Source of the DNA: Conchocele bisecta
Taxonomy: Eukaryota > Mollusca > Bivalvia > Lucinida > Thyasiridae
Assembly: GCA_029237695.1 (NCBI GenBank)
Contig: CM055267.1
Location: 7,462,036-7,526,035, forward strand
DNA: 64,000 nt
Direction: 5' to 3'
The position numbers and the translations under genes were made by a program. Within the stretch, counting starts at the first letter, position 1. Each line of letters begins with the position of its first letter. This document shows positions 27,838 to 42,800 of the stretch, piece after piece. The notes under the pieces were generated by a model. It searched no databases, was not told the origin of the DNA, and saw only the letters and a list, made by a program, of their open reading frames with translations.

Positions 27838-30800
27838 CTGTAGGGAGACATGAGTCAAGTTAACTACTGTCTGTTTCATGAAACCTGCCAATGTTATGTC
27901 CAAATTAACAATGGAAAAACAATAATAAATTTCACCTAGATTTTTCAGAATAATGAAACTGTTACAAACACAGTATGCCAAAACGACAATTTTACGCTTT
28001 AATCATGCACATGAACTGAAAAGTAACGGAGCCAGAAAATATTAACAATGGACATATGGATGCATGCAAGTACGGATAAACACACACACACGAAGCACTG
28101 ATAAACACACGGCACACAATTAAGCAACTAAAACACACACACACAAAGCACTGAAAACTGGAAACACACGGCACACACGAAGCACTAAGCATGAAACACA
28201 CAACACACAAAGCATCTGACACACACAACACACATGAAAGCACTGATAACACACACACACGAAGCATGCATAAACACACACTAAACACGAAGCACTGATA
28301 AACACACACACAGAAGCACTGATAAACACAACACACTCAAAGCACTGATAAACACACAAGCACTGATAAACACACACACGAAGCACTGAAGCCACACAAC
28401 AACTACGAGCACTGATAAACACATGCACACGAAGCACTGATAAACACACACACACACACACATGAAGCACTGATTAAACACACACACACAAAGCACTGTA
28501 CACACATCGAAAGCACTGCTAAACACACACACAAAACCACGATAGACACACCACACAAAAGCAATGATAAACACACATCACACACGAACACTGATAAACA
28601 CATCGCACCACAAAACACTGATAAACACACCACACGAAGCACTGATAAACACGCCACCGCCCACGAATATAACACACGCACACAAAAACCTGATAAACAC
28701 ACGCACACGCGCACTGATAAACACTGAAATAAACACACACACAACAAGAACGAAAAAACACTTGATAAACACACGCACACAATGATAAAACACACACAAC
28801 ACATAAGCACTGATAAACACATGCACACGAAGCACTGATAAAACACCACCACACAAACCTGATAAACACACACACACACGAAGCACTGATAAAAACACAC
28901 GCCACAACACTTGATAAACACAACCACCGAAGCATGATAAACACACGCACACTAAGCACTGATAAAACACACACACACGAACACTGATAAACAACACTCA
29001 CACAAAACACAGAAAAAACAAACCCACGCACGAATGAAGCTCTGATAAACTACACACACACACAAGCACTGATAAACACGCCCACCGATCACTGAAAACA
29101 AACACGCACACAATAAACACCTGATAAACACACGCACACGAAGCATCTGATAAAAACACACAACACACAACAAAGCACTGAAATAAAACACACGCACACG
29201 AAAAAGCACTGATAAACACAGACACACAAAACAAAGCACTGATAAAACACACCACACGACCTGAAATAAACACACACACAAAAACAGACACTGATTAAAC
29301 ACAACACCAACAAAGCACTGATAAACACACACACAACACAAAGAAACACTGATAAACACGCAACAAACTGCACTGAAATAAACACACCAACATGCACAAC
29401 GAAGCACTGATAAACACACAACCCCAACCAAAACAATGATAAAACACACGAAAGCACTGATAAACACACGCACTACGAGCTCTGATAAACACACGCACAC
29501 GAGCACTTGTAAACAACACACACCCCCAACACGAAGCACTGATAAAACAAACCTCACCCAAAGGCACGATACACAAACACAACACACACGAAGCACTGAA
29601 ATAAACACACGCACACGAAGCAACTGATAAACACACACACCACAAAACCCCAATGCACACGAAGCACTGATACACACACGCACACGAAAGCACTGATAAA
29701 CACACACGAAGCCACTGATAAACACACTGATAACACCATGAAGCACTGATAAACACACGCACGAAAGAACACTGATAAAGAGCACCACACACACGAAGCA
29801 CTGATAAACACACACACACAAACAACGAAGCACTGAAAACACGAAAACACACCACCACAAGCACTGATAAACACACCCACATGGAAGTACGAAAAACACA
29901 AACACACACACAAAGCAGATAAAAACACACACAACACACACACGAAGCACTAATAAACACACTCACACCGAAGCACTGAAATAAAACACACACACACGAA
30001 GCACTGATAAACACACAGCGGAAGGCACTGAAACACACGCACATGATGCAAACTGATAAAACACACGCACACAAAAAGCACTGATAAACACACGCACACG
30101 AAGCACTGATAAACACACACACACCACGAAGCCACTGAATAAACACACACAAACAATCAAAGCACTGATAAAACACACACAACGACGAAGCACTGATAAA
30201 CACAGAACTGCACATGAAAGCAGCCTGCTACACACGCACATGAAGCACTGATAAACACACACAACGAAAAGCACAGATAAACACACCCGCACTACGAACA
30301 CTGATAAACACACACACACACGAAGCACTGATAAACACACACACAAGAAGCACTGATAAACACACGCACACGAAGCACTGATAAACACACGCACACGAAG
30401 CACTGATAAACACAACGGAACACGCCACCACGTAAGCACTGATAAACACAACACACGACAAGTAAACGAAGCACTGATAAACACACACGAGCACTGATAA
30501 ACACACGCAACAGAAGCACTGATAAACACACGCACACAAAGCTGATAAAGCACAACACACACAAAGCTCTGATAAACACACACAACACACACGAAGCACT
30601 GATAAACACACACACAAAGCACTGATAAACACACGCACATGAAGCACTGATAAACACACGCACACGAAGCACTGATAAACACACACACACAAAGCACTGA
30701 TAAACACACACGAAGCACTGATAAACACACGCACATGAAGCTCTGATAAACACAAACGCCACGACAAAGCTAAGATAAACACGATCACACACGACTGAAG

Positions 30801-33800
30801 CACTGATAAACACACAAACACCACACGAAGCACTGATAAAACCACCCCACCACACGAACGTCACTGATAAACACGCACACGAGCACTATAAGAACACACA
30901 CACCTAAAACACTGATAAACACACGAAAGCCTGATAAACACACGCACACGAGCACTGATGAAACAATGCATACACGAAGCCTGATAAACACACACACACA
31001 CGAACACTGATAAACACACCATACACGAAGCACTGATAAACACACACACACGAAGCACTGATAAACACACACGAACATAAGCACTGATAAACACACGCAC
31101 ACGAAGCAACTGTAAACACCACATACTCGACACTGATAAACACACAACACAACAAGCAACTGATAAATAACGACACCCATGAAAGCACTGATAAACACAC
31201 AACAACGAAGCACGATAAACACACACCGAACAAAGCAGACTGATAAACACACACGTAGCACTTGATAAACACAGAAAGCCATGATAAAACACACTACACG
31301 AAGCACTGATAAAACACACACACACCGAAAAGCACTGGATTAACCTCCAACATGAGCACTGTTAAACACACGCACATGAAAGCACTGATAAACACACGCA
31401 CACGAAGCACTGATAAAACCACACGCACACGATAAAAGACTGATAAACACACACACACACGAAGCACTGTTAAACACACATAAACACAAGCCAGCTGATA
31501 AAACACCCACACCGAAGCATGATTAAACACACGCACTGAAGCACTGATAAACACATTGCACACGAAGCACTGAAAAACACACACAAATAACACACGAAAC
31601 ACTGATAAAACACACACCCACACTAAGCAACTGATAAACACTCACACACACGAACACTGATAAACACACGCACACAAAGCACTGATAAACACACAAACGT
31701 CCGCTCGACAATCACTGATAAACACATCACCACATGCTAAAACACTGATAAACACACCAACCACACGAAGCACTTGATAAAACACACACACACACAAAGC
31801 ACTGAATAAACTACACAGCACACGAATCACTGATAAACACCGCACAACAAAACACTGATAAACACACCACACGAAGCACTGATAACACTCACACACACAA
31901 AGCACTGATAAACACACGCACACAGAAGCACTGACACACACACACGAAGCACTGATAAACACACCGCACACGAAACACTGATAAACACACACACACAGCA
32001 CTGACACACACACACACAAAGCACTGATAAACACACGCACACACGAAAGCACTGATAAACACACGCACACGAAGCACTGATAAACACACGCACACGAAGC
32101 ACTGACACACACGAAGCACTGATAAACACACGACACACTGAACACTGATAAACACACACCACACGAAGCACTGATAAAAAAGCACAAACACGACACGAAG
32201 CATGACACACACACACACTCACACACAGCACTGATAAACACACACACACACAAGCACTGATAAACACACGCCATAAAAGCACTGATAAACACACGCACAC
32301 AAACACTGACACACACAGCACACTGATAAACACACACGAACACTGACACAACGCACGAAGCATGATAAACACACGCACACGAAGCACTGATAACACACAC
32401 ACACAAGAACTGCACACACACAACTGATAAACACACACACACACAGAAGCACTGATAAACACACGCACATGAAGCACTGTAAAACACACTACACACACAG
32501 CACTGACACACACACACACACACGAAGCACTGATAAAACAGCACACAAGCACTGACACACACACACACACGAACACTGATAAACACACACTGAAGCACTG
32601 ATAAACACACGACATGAAGCATGATAAACACACCACACGAAGCACTGATAAACACACGCACACGAAGCACTGATAAACACACACACACACAAGCACTGAT
32701 AAACACACATACACAAACACTGATAAACACACACACACAGCATGATCAACACACACGACGGAGCACTGATAAACACACGCACATGAAGCACTGATAAACA
32801 CACGCACACGAAGCACTGATAAACACACACACACGAAGCACTGATAAACACACACAAGCACTGATAAACACACGCACATGAGCACTGTATAAACACACGC
32901 ACACACACTGATAAACACACACACACAAGCAGATAAACACACACCAACACACAGCACTGATAAAAGTATAACACACACACAAACGACACACACACACACA
33001 CACGAAGCACTGATAAACACACACACACACGAAGCACTGATAAACACACGCACATGAAGTACTGATAAACACACACACACACAAAGCACTGATAAACTAA
33101 CACACACACACACACGAAGCACTGATAAACACACGCACACGAAGCACTGATAAACACACACACACACGAAGCACTGATAAACACACACACACAAAGCACT
33201 GATAAACACACACACACACGAAGCACTGATAAACACATGCACATGAAGTACTGATAAACACACGGACATGAAGCACTGATAAACACACGCACACAAAGCA
33301 CTGATAAACACATGCACACAAAGCACTGATAAACACACACGAAGCACTGATAAACACACACACACGAAGCACTGATAAACACATGCACACAAAGCACTGA
33401 TAAACACACACAAAGCACTGATAAACACACGCACACGAAGCACTGATAAACACATGCACACAAAGCACTGATAAACACACACGAAGCACTGATAAACACA
33501 CACACACGAAGCACTGAGTGAAAGGAGGAAACCATACTACACCCCTCAATATAGGAATGAATGGCCTTTTTGTGGAATTTATCGGGGTATAAACTTGGAA
33601 AAGTAGCCGGAAGGCCTCATCCAATATTCCCGCGACTTTTCCAAGTTTATATCCCCGATAAATTCCACAAAAAGGCCATTCATTCCTTATAATTTCAGCA
33701 TTTGAAATAAATTCATCAAGAAAATGTGTTTATTTTGACAGACGGCAGCCATTTATTTACAATGACAGCATTGACAGCGCACCTGTAGAAAGTAGTTCGG

Positions 33801-36800
33801 CGTGGTGGGAGTTTACTGGGATATAACTTTTGGACAGAAACTTGCTACGGGCCAATCAAATGTTAGGGAATTGTGTAAATATGTTTGTGCTGGAATTATC
33901 ATACTATGACATGGCAACATTGACATGAGCACTGCAATGAAAAGTGGAAGTGAATGGGTTTAACGTCCCAGCTACGGCTAAAGTAATTTAGGGACAGGCG
34001 AGGTTTGAAGCCACTTCTAGTTTGGAAGTCAGGTGTAAAACCCCTAGGCCACAACCCATCCCACACCGCAATGACGTGGCTGCTATTACACAACAACATA
34101 CATTATCAAATGAATAATAAACAACATTATGATTGATTGGTATATAGATTAATTGATTGTGGTTTTAAGTGAATTCAACAGCATGGTCATATACAGATGA
34201 AAATACACTTGTTCACGGGCAGCACCATACAATAACATGCAAATACAAGTACATGTCATAAGAAATTGATAAGCAGGGGAGATAATTTGGCTTCACATAA
34301 TTTGACATTTTTGCTCTTCATAAGTTAAAGGAAAAATTCTGAAATTTATTTTTTGTTGTGAAATGGTGTAAATACGATACCAAATTTAGAAAGAAGTTCC
34401 CATTATAGAAGCAGCCAGCATAATTAATTACATACCATTTACTTAACCAGGTCAACTGATTACCGTGAAAAAAGATGTTTGTTTTGTTTGTTGGATTCAT
34501 GGTCAGATGCGTATAGCCTCCCCATCCCCCAGACACAGAGGTGAATTCTGAACAAACTAGAGCAAGTGAGCAGGAGCTCACGGATACCCCCAGCCACCGC
34601 CTGGTCTCACCATCAAATATTTCTAAATCATTCTGCCTTGAGAGCTGCATGGATGATGATAAAGAAGTATATGAAGTTTCAAATCAATCCGACTTATGGT
34701 TGCAGAGATAATGGGTACCAGAAAACTTACGGACTGACGGACGGAAATACGAAAACTATATATGCCGTGACATACTTTGTATGCAGTGTGTATAATAAAG
34801 AACATGCGGACTGCGAACAATGACGGCCTTACCCAGCATCTGTGACCAGCCTATCCGGATGGCCGCGTTTTCTGGCATCTCATTGACGATCACCTCGTAA
34901 TACCACGAGCCCCGCTTTACACCTGAAACGGGAACCAGTGTATTGGGAACATCAAAATGGCCGACATCTACTACAATATCTGTGTCTGCGCCTTACAGCC
35001 TTTGTGACCAGTGTAGACCCAGATCAGACTGCACATATGTGCAGTCTGATCCGGGTCTGCACTGTTCACTATTCTGCGAGTGAAACACCCGTCATGATTC
35101 AACCAACATTATAGATCTTATGTGTGCAGTTGGATCTGCGTCTGCACTGTTCAACATTCTGCGAGTGAAACAACAATTATGCTTCCAGAAAACATTATAT
35201 TATACAGACGTGTGCTAGATGACCTTGGGGCCGTTTCACTAATCTTTGTACGACTAAAATGTTCGTAAGTGCAAAAGTATGATAGTCTGTAAATTTCACA
35301 TTAACACTGTTTTCTTGTAAACAATTATTGGATTTACATTTATTGAGCATAGGCTGCATATGTAGTATGCTCAATAAATGTAAATCCATCAATTGAAATT
35401 TCCAGACGATCCTAAATTTGAACTTACGAACATTTTAGTCGTGTGAAGCTTTAATAGTGAAACGGGCCCCAGGATCTAGATGGCCATGTATGCCCTAAAT
35501 GATATTCCACTGGTCATAGTCACATATGTAGCCAGCAAATATTAGTGAGTAGTCACTACTTTCATGAGATGATCAGGGTCACACATCGATGGTCTAGTAA
35601 CATAAGGTCGTAACTGCTATGCTAAAGCATAGCAGTTACGACCTTATGTTACTAGACCATAGACATGTGTTTCAAGTTTGAGAATATATGAAACTATACT
35701 GCCAGAATATAAATTCTGTACAACAGTTTGTCAGAAAATATTCTGATGCTCATAGACCTAATATTATTGTGCTGACTCACACCATGTTCAAACAATGGGA
35801 ACATACTAAAATTGAATTAGAGATTGCTGACTTTCTATCGTCTCCGTATTGTTTCAGTAAATATAAGGATATATTTTGACAGGTGGATGACTCGGATCTA
35901 GGACAAGTCTTCCACCTGTGAGCTGTGACTGTTGTAACCATTGAGGATGGTGTACGTACCATGTGAGGCGCGAATCATGCAGTAACCCTTCTCCCCTGTG
36001 ACGGAGAGCCGGTCCTCAGACAACTTCAGCTGCGGAGCTGTAAACAACAAAGGCTATGCAGTCACTGTGCACACAATACACCAGTCTTATGCAGGTGATC
36101 GACCTCGGAAAATCACATCATTTTGTTTAGTTTAACCCTTTCAACACCACCTGTATAGTGGAATTGGCAAACAGTCTGAAAATAATTTTGTGACGGTTGG
36201 ATTGGTTGCAAAATTAACATATCAAAATCCATTCCAGTTAGTTAGGCGTGAACGGGTTAAACAAAACAGTCACATGATGTCAAACAGATAAACTCATCGA
36301 ACCAAACCAGCATGTGTATGTAATCGATTTGTTCAGGGTCTCTGTCTGCCAATTGGTCAGTGGAACCCCAGTTACGCCTCAAACAAACAATACAGATTAT
36401 AATCAGACATACATGGTCAGAAATTAAAATAAGTGAAAGTGAATGGGTTTAACATCCCAGCAACAGCTAAGGTCATATAGAGACGGGACCACAGATTAAA
36501 GTTTCATCCGACAGACCAGTGGGATGGAAATACTATGAAAGTATTTTTGATGCTTAAGGCGAGGTTTGAACCCACAACCTCCGGATTGGAAGTCAGGTGT
36601 CCTAACCCCTATGCCACAACCGATCCCACAGCACGGTATACTAGGCACTCATATCAATAATTTCAGAACATCCCTAAGATATTTGACAATAACATACCTC
36701 GGTCATGCATGGCGAGCAGTACCTCGGACCCCAGAAATATGCGGTACAGGTAGGCGGGGATGGGTTTGCCGGCCCACTCCACACTCTCGTCGTACTCGCG

Positions 36801-39800
36801 GCGGTTCGGGGCGTGGGGATCGGGCTCCGCGAGGATGTAGCGGTACCCGTCCTTGTTGTACGGGTGCTCCAGTGGGTAGCCGTGGGGCGCCAGCTTCGCC
36901 AGGTTCAACAACTCACTGCACAGACAGACCAGCATGAAATAGGTACCAAACTTGGACAATCCTGAGTAACTTCCCTTTAATAGAACATCTACCGAGGCAT
37001 CATCGGATCTAGAGTTGGGGGTGTTTGTTGGTTTGGAAGTTCTTGTTCACGGGAACTTACTCATTATCTTTAAAGTTTAAAGTCACCTGGTGCCCGTTTC
37101 ACTAAACTTTGTATGACTAAAATGTTTGTAAGTGCAAATTTAGGATCGTCATCAATTGATGGATTTACATTTATTAGATTTACATTCATTGAGCATAGGC
37201 TGCTTGCAGCCTATGTTCAATGAATGTAAATCCAATAATTGTTTACAAGAAAACATTGTTAATGTGAAATTTACAGACTATCATAATTCTGCACTTACGA
37301 ACAGCTTAGTCGTACAAAATTTAGTGAAACGGCCCCCTGTTTATAAGAATGGCCTATAGGAAACATGCAACCACCATTATACCATACAGGTGAAGATTAA
37401 TAGGTGGTTCTCAAACAAGAGCAACTGAGCAGACACTCACAGATACCCCCAGCCGCCGCATGGACCAATGAACAAAAACTTTAACGCAAATCTTACGGAC
37501 AGACGAACGGACAGACGGAATAACAAAAACTATATATCCCTTGACATACTTCATATGCCAGGAGTATAATCAATTAACATTATGCGATTAAATTTTACTG
37601 ATATGTATTTAATGTTTGTTATTTTCCAGTGTATAATTCCAAGTCCAAAAAGGGAGATAATCCATGACCTGGGTGTCGAATCAACAATCAAAATAAACTT
37701 TGTGCATCTACTCATCATAAGAAAGCTATATACCAAATTTCAGGTCTGTAGCTATTACGGTTTAAAAGTTTTACGAGCTACAGGGCAAAATTGCCAAATT
37801 TTAAGTCGAAAAGGGGGAGATAATCCATGACCCAGGGTCGAATCAAAAGTCGAAATAAACATTGCGCATCTACTCATCATAAGGAAGCTACATACCAATC
37901 ACAAGGCAAAATTGCCAAATTCTAAGTCGAAAAGGGGAAAATAATACATGACCGGGGGTAGAATAAAAAATTGAAATAAACTTTGCGCATCTACTCATCA
38001 TAAGGAAGCTACATACCAAGTTTCAGGTCTGTAGCTATTACGGTTTAAAAGTTTTACGAATCACAAGGTTGGTGACGGACGGAAGAACGGGACTGACGGA
38101 TGGGACAGACGGACAAGGGTAACATTAAATACCCCCTCCACTATCATGGTGGGGCATAAAATGGCTGCCAATGGGAGACGAGTCATCTGATATGATAAAT
38201 GGTGTGATAAATATGTATACCCGAATTTGGTTACGATCCATCAAGTAAAACTTGAGTTATTGCGTGGACGAGGATACAGAGGGCGAAAATTACAAATAGG
38301 CTTCTTCGTCTTGCCGTGATAAACATGTATAAAATTTGGTTACGATTGTTCAAGTAGAACTCATAGTTATTGCATGGATAAGCTGTACCCGCCCACCGGT
38401 GAAAGGTGAATACATAATATGTCTCTGTTTCTCTGTGCAATTTCACCACAAACAACAGCCACTCACCCCTTCTTGGTCTTCACATGTGTAGGCTGCACAA
38501 CTTCCTGTGTCGTCTTCCTTTTCTGGCCACGTAATCCCTCTGAAACCATTAAGAAATGGTTATACAGCAAGAGTTGTCAGGGGATAATGAAGTGTGCCAG
38601 GTGGTGCAAGAAGAAACCTCAGTGCATGAGTATGATATATGTATATATGTGAAAGGCAAAGTTGTAAAAGTTGGCAGACATCTTCAGCATTTAATTTCTC
38701 TATACATTGATCATGAGACTTGATTTGCTAACGAGAAGTGGACTTACTGTCGACGACCTGGCCAGGCTTCGTGGTCGCCTGGATCTGGGTGTTACCCTTC
38801 GTGAGGATCTCAAACGCTGGCGTCACCTTGTACAGGTCCTGGGGAGATACTCATGGTTTAAACACAGATTGTCTCACACAGACACAGTACAGGTATCACC
38901 TTGTACAGGAAGTTATTTTACCGTGTCATGGTATTTATTTCACATTTGCATGTATATCTTGTAAATTTGAAAGCTTCATTTTGTTATATTGAATGTTGAG
39001 CAACAATTTGAGAAAAGTTGGCTTCCATGGGAAAATGATTTCCCTGTTCTATTATTGTTGGCAATTTACTAGTTCTACATCAAAGATTATTTGTGTAAAG
39101 GTATAAACTATACAGTTTACTCAATTTTGACCTACATGCAACAGGTTTTGGTATGCTCTTTGATTGCTCACATTTTTTTTAATGGGTCAAATTGTGGCCG
39201 TAGATAACATATCGGTGGCAAATTATTGTAGCTAAGGTCCTGGGGTGATAAACTCTTGGTTTAAACACATACTGTCTCACACAGACATAGTACAGGTGTC
39301 ACCTTGTACATGTCCTGGGGAGATAAACTCATGGTTTAAACACAGACAGTCTCACACAGACACAGTACAGGTGTCACCTTGTACAGGTCCTGGGGAGATA
39401 AACTTATGGTTTAAACACATACCGTCTCATACAGAAATAGTACAGGTGTCACCTTGTATAGGTCCTGGGGAGATAAACTCATGACTTAAACACACACTGT
39501 CTCACACAGACATAGTACAGGTGTCACCTTGTATGGGTCCTGGGGAGATAAACTCATGGCTTAAACACACACTGTCTCACACAGACATAGTACAGGTGTC
39601 ACTGTGCACAGGTCCTGGGAAGATAAACTCATGGTTTAAAAACAGACTGTCTCACACAGATATAGTACAGGTGTCACCTTGTACAGGTCCTGGGGAGATA
39701 AACTCGTGGTTTAAACACATACTGTCGCACAGAGATATAGTACAGGTGTCACCTTGTATAGATCCTGGGGAGATAAACTCGTGGTTTAAACACATACTGT

Positions 39801-42800
39801 CGCACATAGATATAGTACAGGTGTCACCTTGTATAAGTCCTGGGGAGATAAACTTGTGGTTTAAACACATACTGTCGCACATAGATATAGTACAGGTGTC
39901 ACCTTGTACAGGTCCTGGGGAGATAAACTCGTAGTTTAAACACATACTGTCTCATACAGAAATAGTACAGGTGTCACCTTGTATAGATCCTGGGGAGATA
40001 AACTCATGGTTTAAACACATACTGTCGCACATAGATATAGTACAGGTGTCACCATGTATAGGTCCTGGGGAGATAAACTCATGGTTTAAACACATACTGT
40101 CGCACATAGACATAGTACAGGTGTCACCGTGTACAGGTCCTGGGGAGATAAACTCACGGTTGAAACACAGACTGGCTCATACAGACACAGTATAGGTGTC
40201 ACCTTGTACATGTCCTGGGGAGATAAACTCATGGTTTAAACACATATTGTCTCACACAGACATGGTACAGGCGTCACCTAGTACAGGTCCTGGGGAGATA
40301 AACTTGTGGTTTAAACACATACTATCTCACACAGATATAGTACAGGTGTCACCTTGTACAGGTCCTCTGGAGATAAACTCATGGTTTAAACAAAGGCTGT
40401 CTCACATAGACATAGTACAGGCGTTCACTTTGTACAGGTCCTGGGAGATAAACTCATGTTTTAAACACCATACTGTCGCAACATAGATTAGGAACAGTAC
40501 AGGTGTCACCTTGTACAGGTCCCTGGGGGAGATAAAACTCTGTGGATTACAACCTACCGTCTCATACCAGAAATAGTACAGGAGGTGTCACCTTGTATAG
40601 GAGTCCTGTGGAAAGATAAACTCATGGCTTAGGCTTAAAACACCACACTGTCTCACACACAGACCATAGTACAGGTGTCCACTGTGCAACAGGTCCAGGG
40701 GAGATAACTCAATGGGTTTAAACACAGACTGTCTCACAAAGAATAAAATAGTACAGGTTCACCTTGGTTTTAACAGGTCCCTGGGAGATAAAACTCATGT
40801 ATAAACACATACTGTCCGCACAAACAGACACAGAACAGGTGTCTCCTTGTACAAGGTCCTGGGGAGATAAACCTCGGTGGATACATACCGTTCTCATACA
40901 GAAAAGATACAGGTGTCCACCTTGTATAAGGTCCTGGGGAGATAAAACTCATGGCTTTAAACACCACACTGTCTCAAACAACAGACATAGTACCATGGTG
41001 TCCCGTGCACAGGTCCAGGGGAGTAATAAACCTCATTGTTTTAAACACAGGACTGTCTCACCAAAGATTATAGTACAAGGTGTCACTCGTTGTACAGGTC
41101 CCTGGGAGGGATAAACTCGTGGTTAAACACATAAAAACTGACGCACATTAGGATTATAGTAAAAGGTGTCACCTTGAATAGAATCTGGGGAAGAAAAAAA
41201 TAAACTGTGGTATAAACACATACTGTCGGCGACAAGCAAAATATAGTACAGGTGTCACCTTGTATAAGGTCCTGGGGAGATAAAACTTGTGGTTTAAACA
41301 CATGGCTTGGTCGCAACATAGATAAGTACAGGTGTCACCTAGTACAGGTCCTGGGGGAGATAAACTCGAGTTTAAACACATACGTCCTCAATACAGGAAA
41401 TAGTACCAGGTTGACCTTGTATACAGGATCCTGGGGAGATAAACTCATGGTTTAAACACATACTGTTCTCACCAAATAGATTTATAGTACAGGGTGTCAC
41501 CTTGTACAGGTTCCTGGGAATAAACCTCATGGTTTTACCAACACATCCTGGGGTCGCACATAGATAAATAGTACAGGTGGTTTTTTTCAAAAACCATGTA
41601 TAGGTTCCTGGGAGATGAAACTCATGGTTTAAAAACACATACTGTCGCATAAAGACCTAGTACAACGGTGTCACCGTTGTACAGGTTCCTGGGGAGATTA
41701 AACTCCACGGGGTTGAAACACAGACTGGCCTCAAACAGACACAGTTATGGAAGGTGGTTTCAAAAACCTTGTACATGTCCTGGGGGCGATAACCTCAAAT
41801 GGTTTTAAAACAACAATATTGTCTCCCACAGACAAGGTACACGGTGTTCAACCTTAGTATAAGGTCCTAGGGGAGATAAACTTGTGGTTTTAAAACACAT
41901 ACTGTCTCCACCAGATATATACAGGTGTCACCTTGTAACAGGTCCTTTGGAGATAAACACCATGTACATGTACCTGGGGGTCAGCACATAAACGACATCG
42001 GGTTAAACAGAGTTTCACCGTGTACAGGTCCAGGGAGATAAACTCACGGTTTGAAACACAGCCTGGCTCAAACCAGACACAGAATAGGAATGTACCGACC
42101 TTGGTACCATGTCCAGGGGAGAATAAACACCTTGGTTGGTTTAAACACATACTGTCTCAACACTAGATATAGGTACATGGTGATCACCAATTACCGGTAC
42201 CTTGGGAGGATAAACCTTGTGGTTTAAAGAAAAACATCACTGTTCCAAAACAAACAGATAAAGTACAGGTGTCACCTTGTACATGTCCTGTGGAATAAAC
42301 TCATGGTTTAAACAAACTGTCACCCAAAGACATAGGTACAGGCGTTCCCACCTTAGTACAGGTCCTGGGAGAATAAACTCATGGTTTAAACACATACTGT
42401 ATCGCACAGACATAGTACAGGTGTCATTATGTATAGGTCCTGGGGAGATAAACTCATGGTTTAAACACATACTGTCGCACATAGACATAGTACAGGTGTC
42501 ACCGTGTACAGGTCCTGGGGAGATAAACTCATGGTTGAAACACAGACTGGCTCATACAGACACAGTATAGGTGTCACCTTGCATATGTCATGGGGAGATA
42601 AACTCATGGTTTAAACACGTACTGTATCATACAGAAATAGTACAGGTGTCACCTTGTATAGATCCTGGGGAGATAATCTCATGGTTTAAACACGTACTGT
42701 CGCACATAGACATAGTACAGGTGTCACCTTGTACATGTCCTCTGGAGATAAACTCATGGTTTAAACAAAGACTGTCTCACATAGACATAGTACAGGTGTC

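Noticed and set aside
28077..33503. ORFs up to 558 codons on the minus strand encoding Cys/Val-rich repeats ([16 protein letters not shown]...)
   Set aside because: They follow from a stop-free 25-bp tandem unit, overlap in all three frames, and have no non-repeat domain.
36566..36965. Plus-strand ORFs over 36566-36965
   Set aside because: Antisense shadow of the conserved ASH2L exon 36698-36915.
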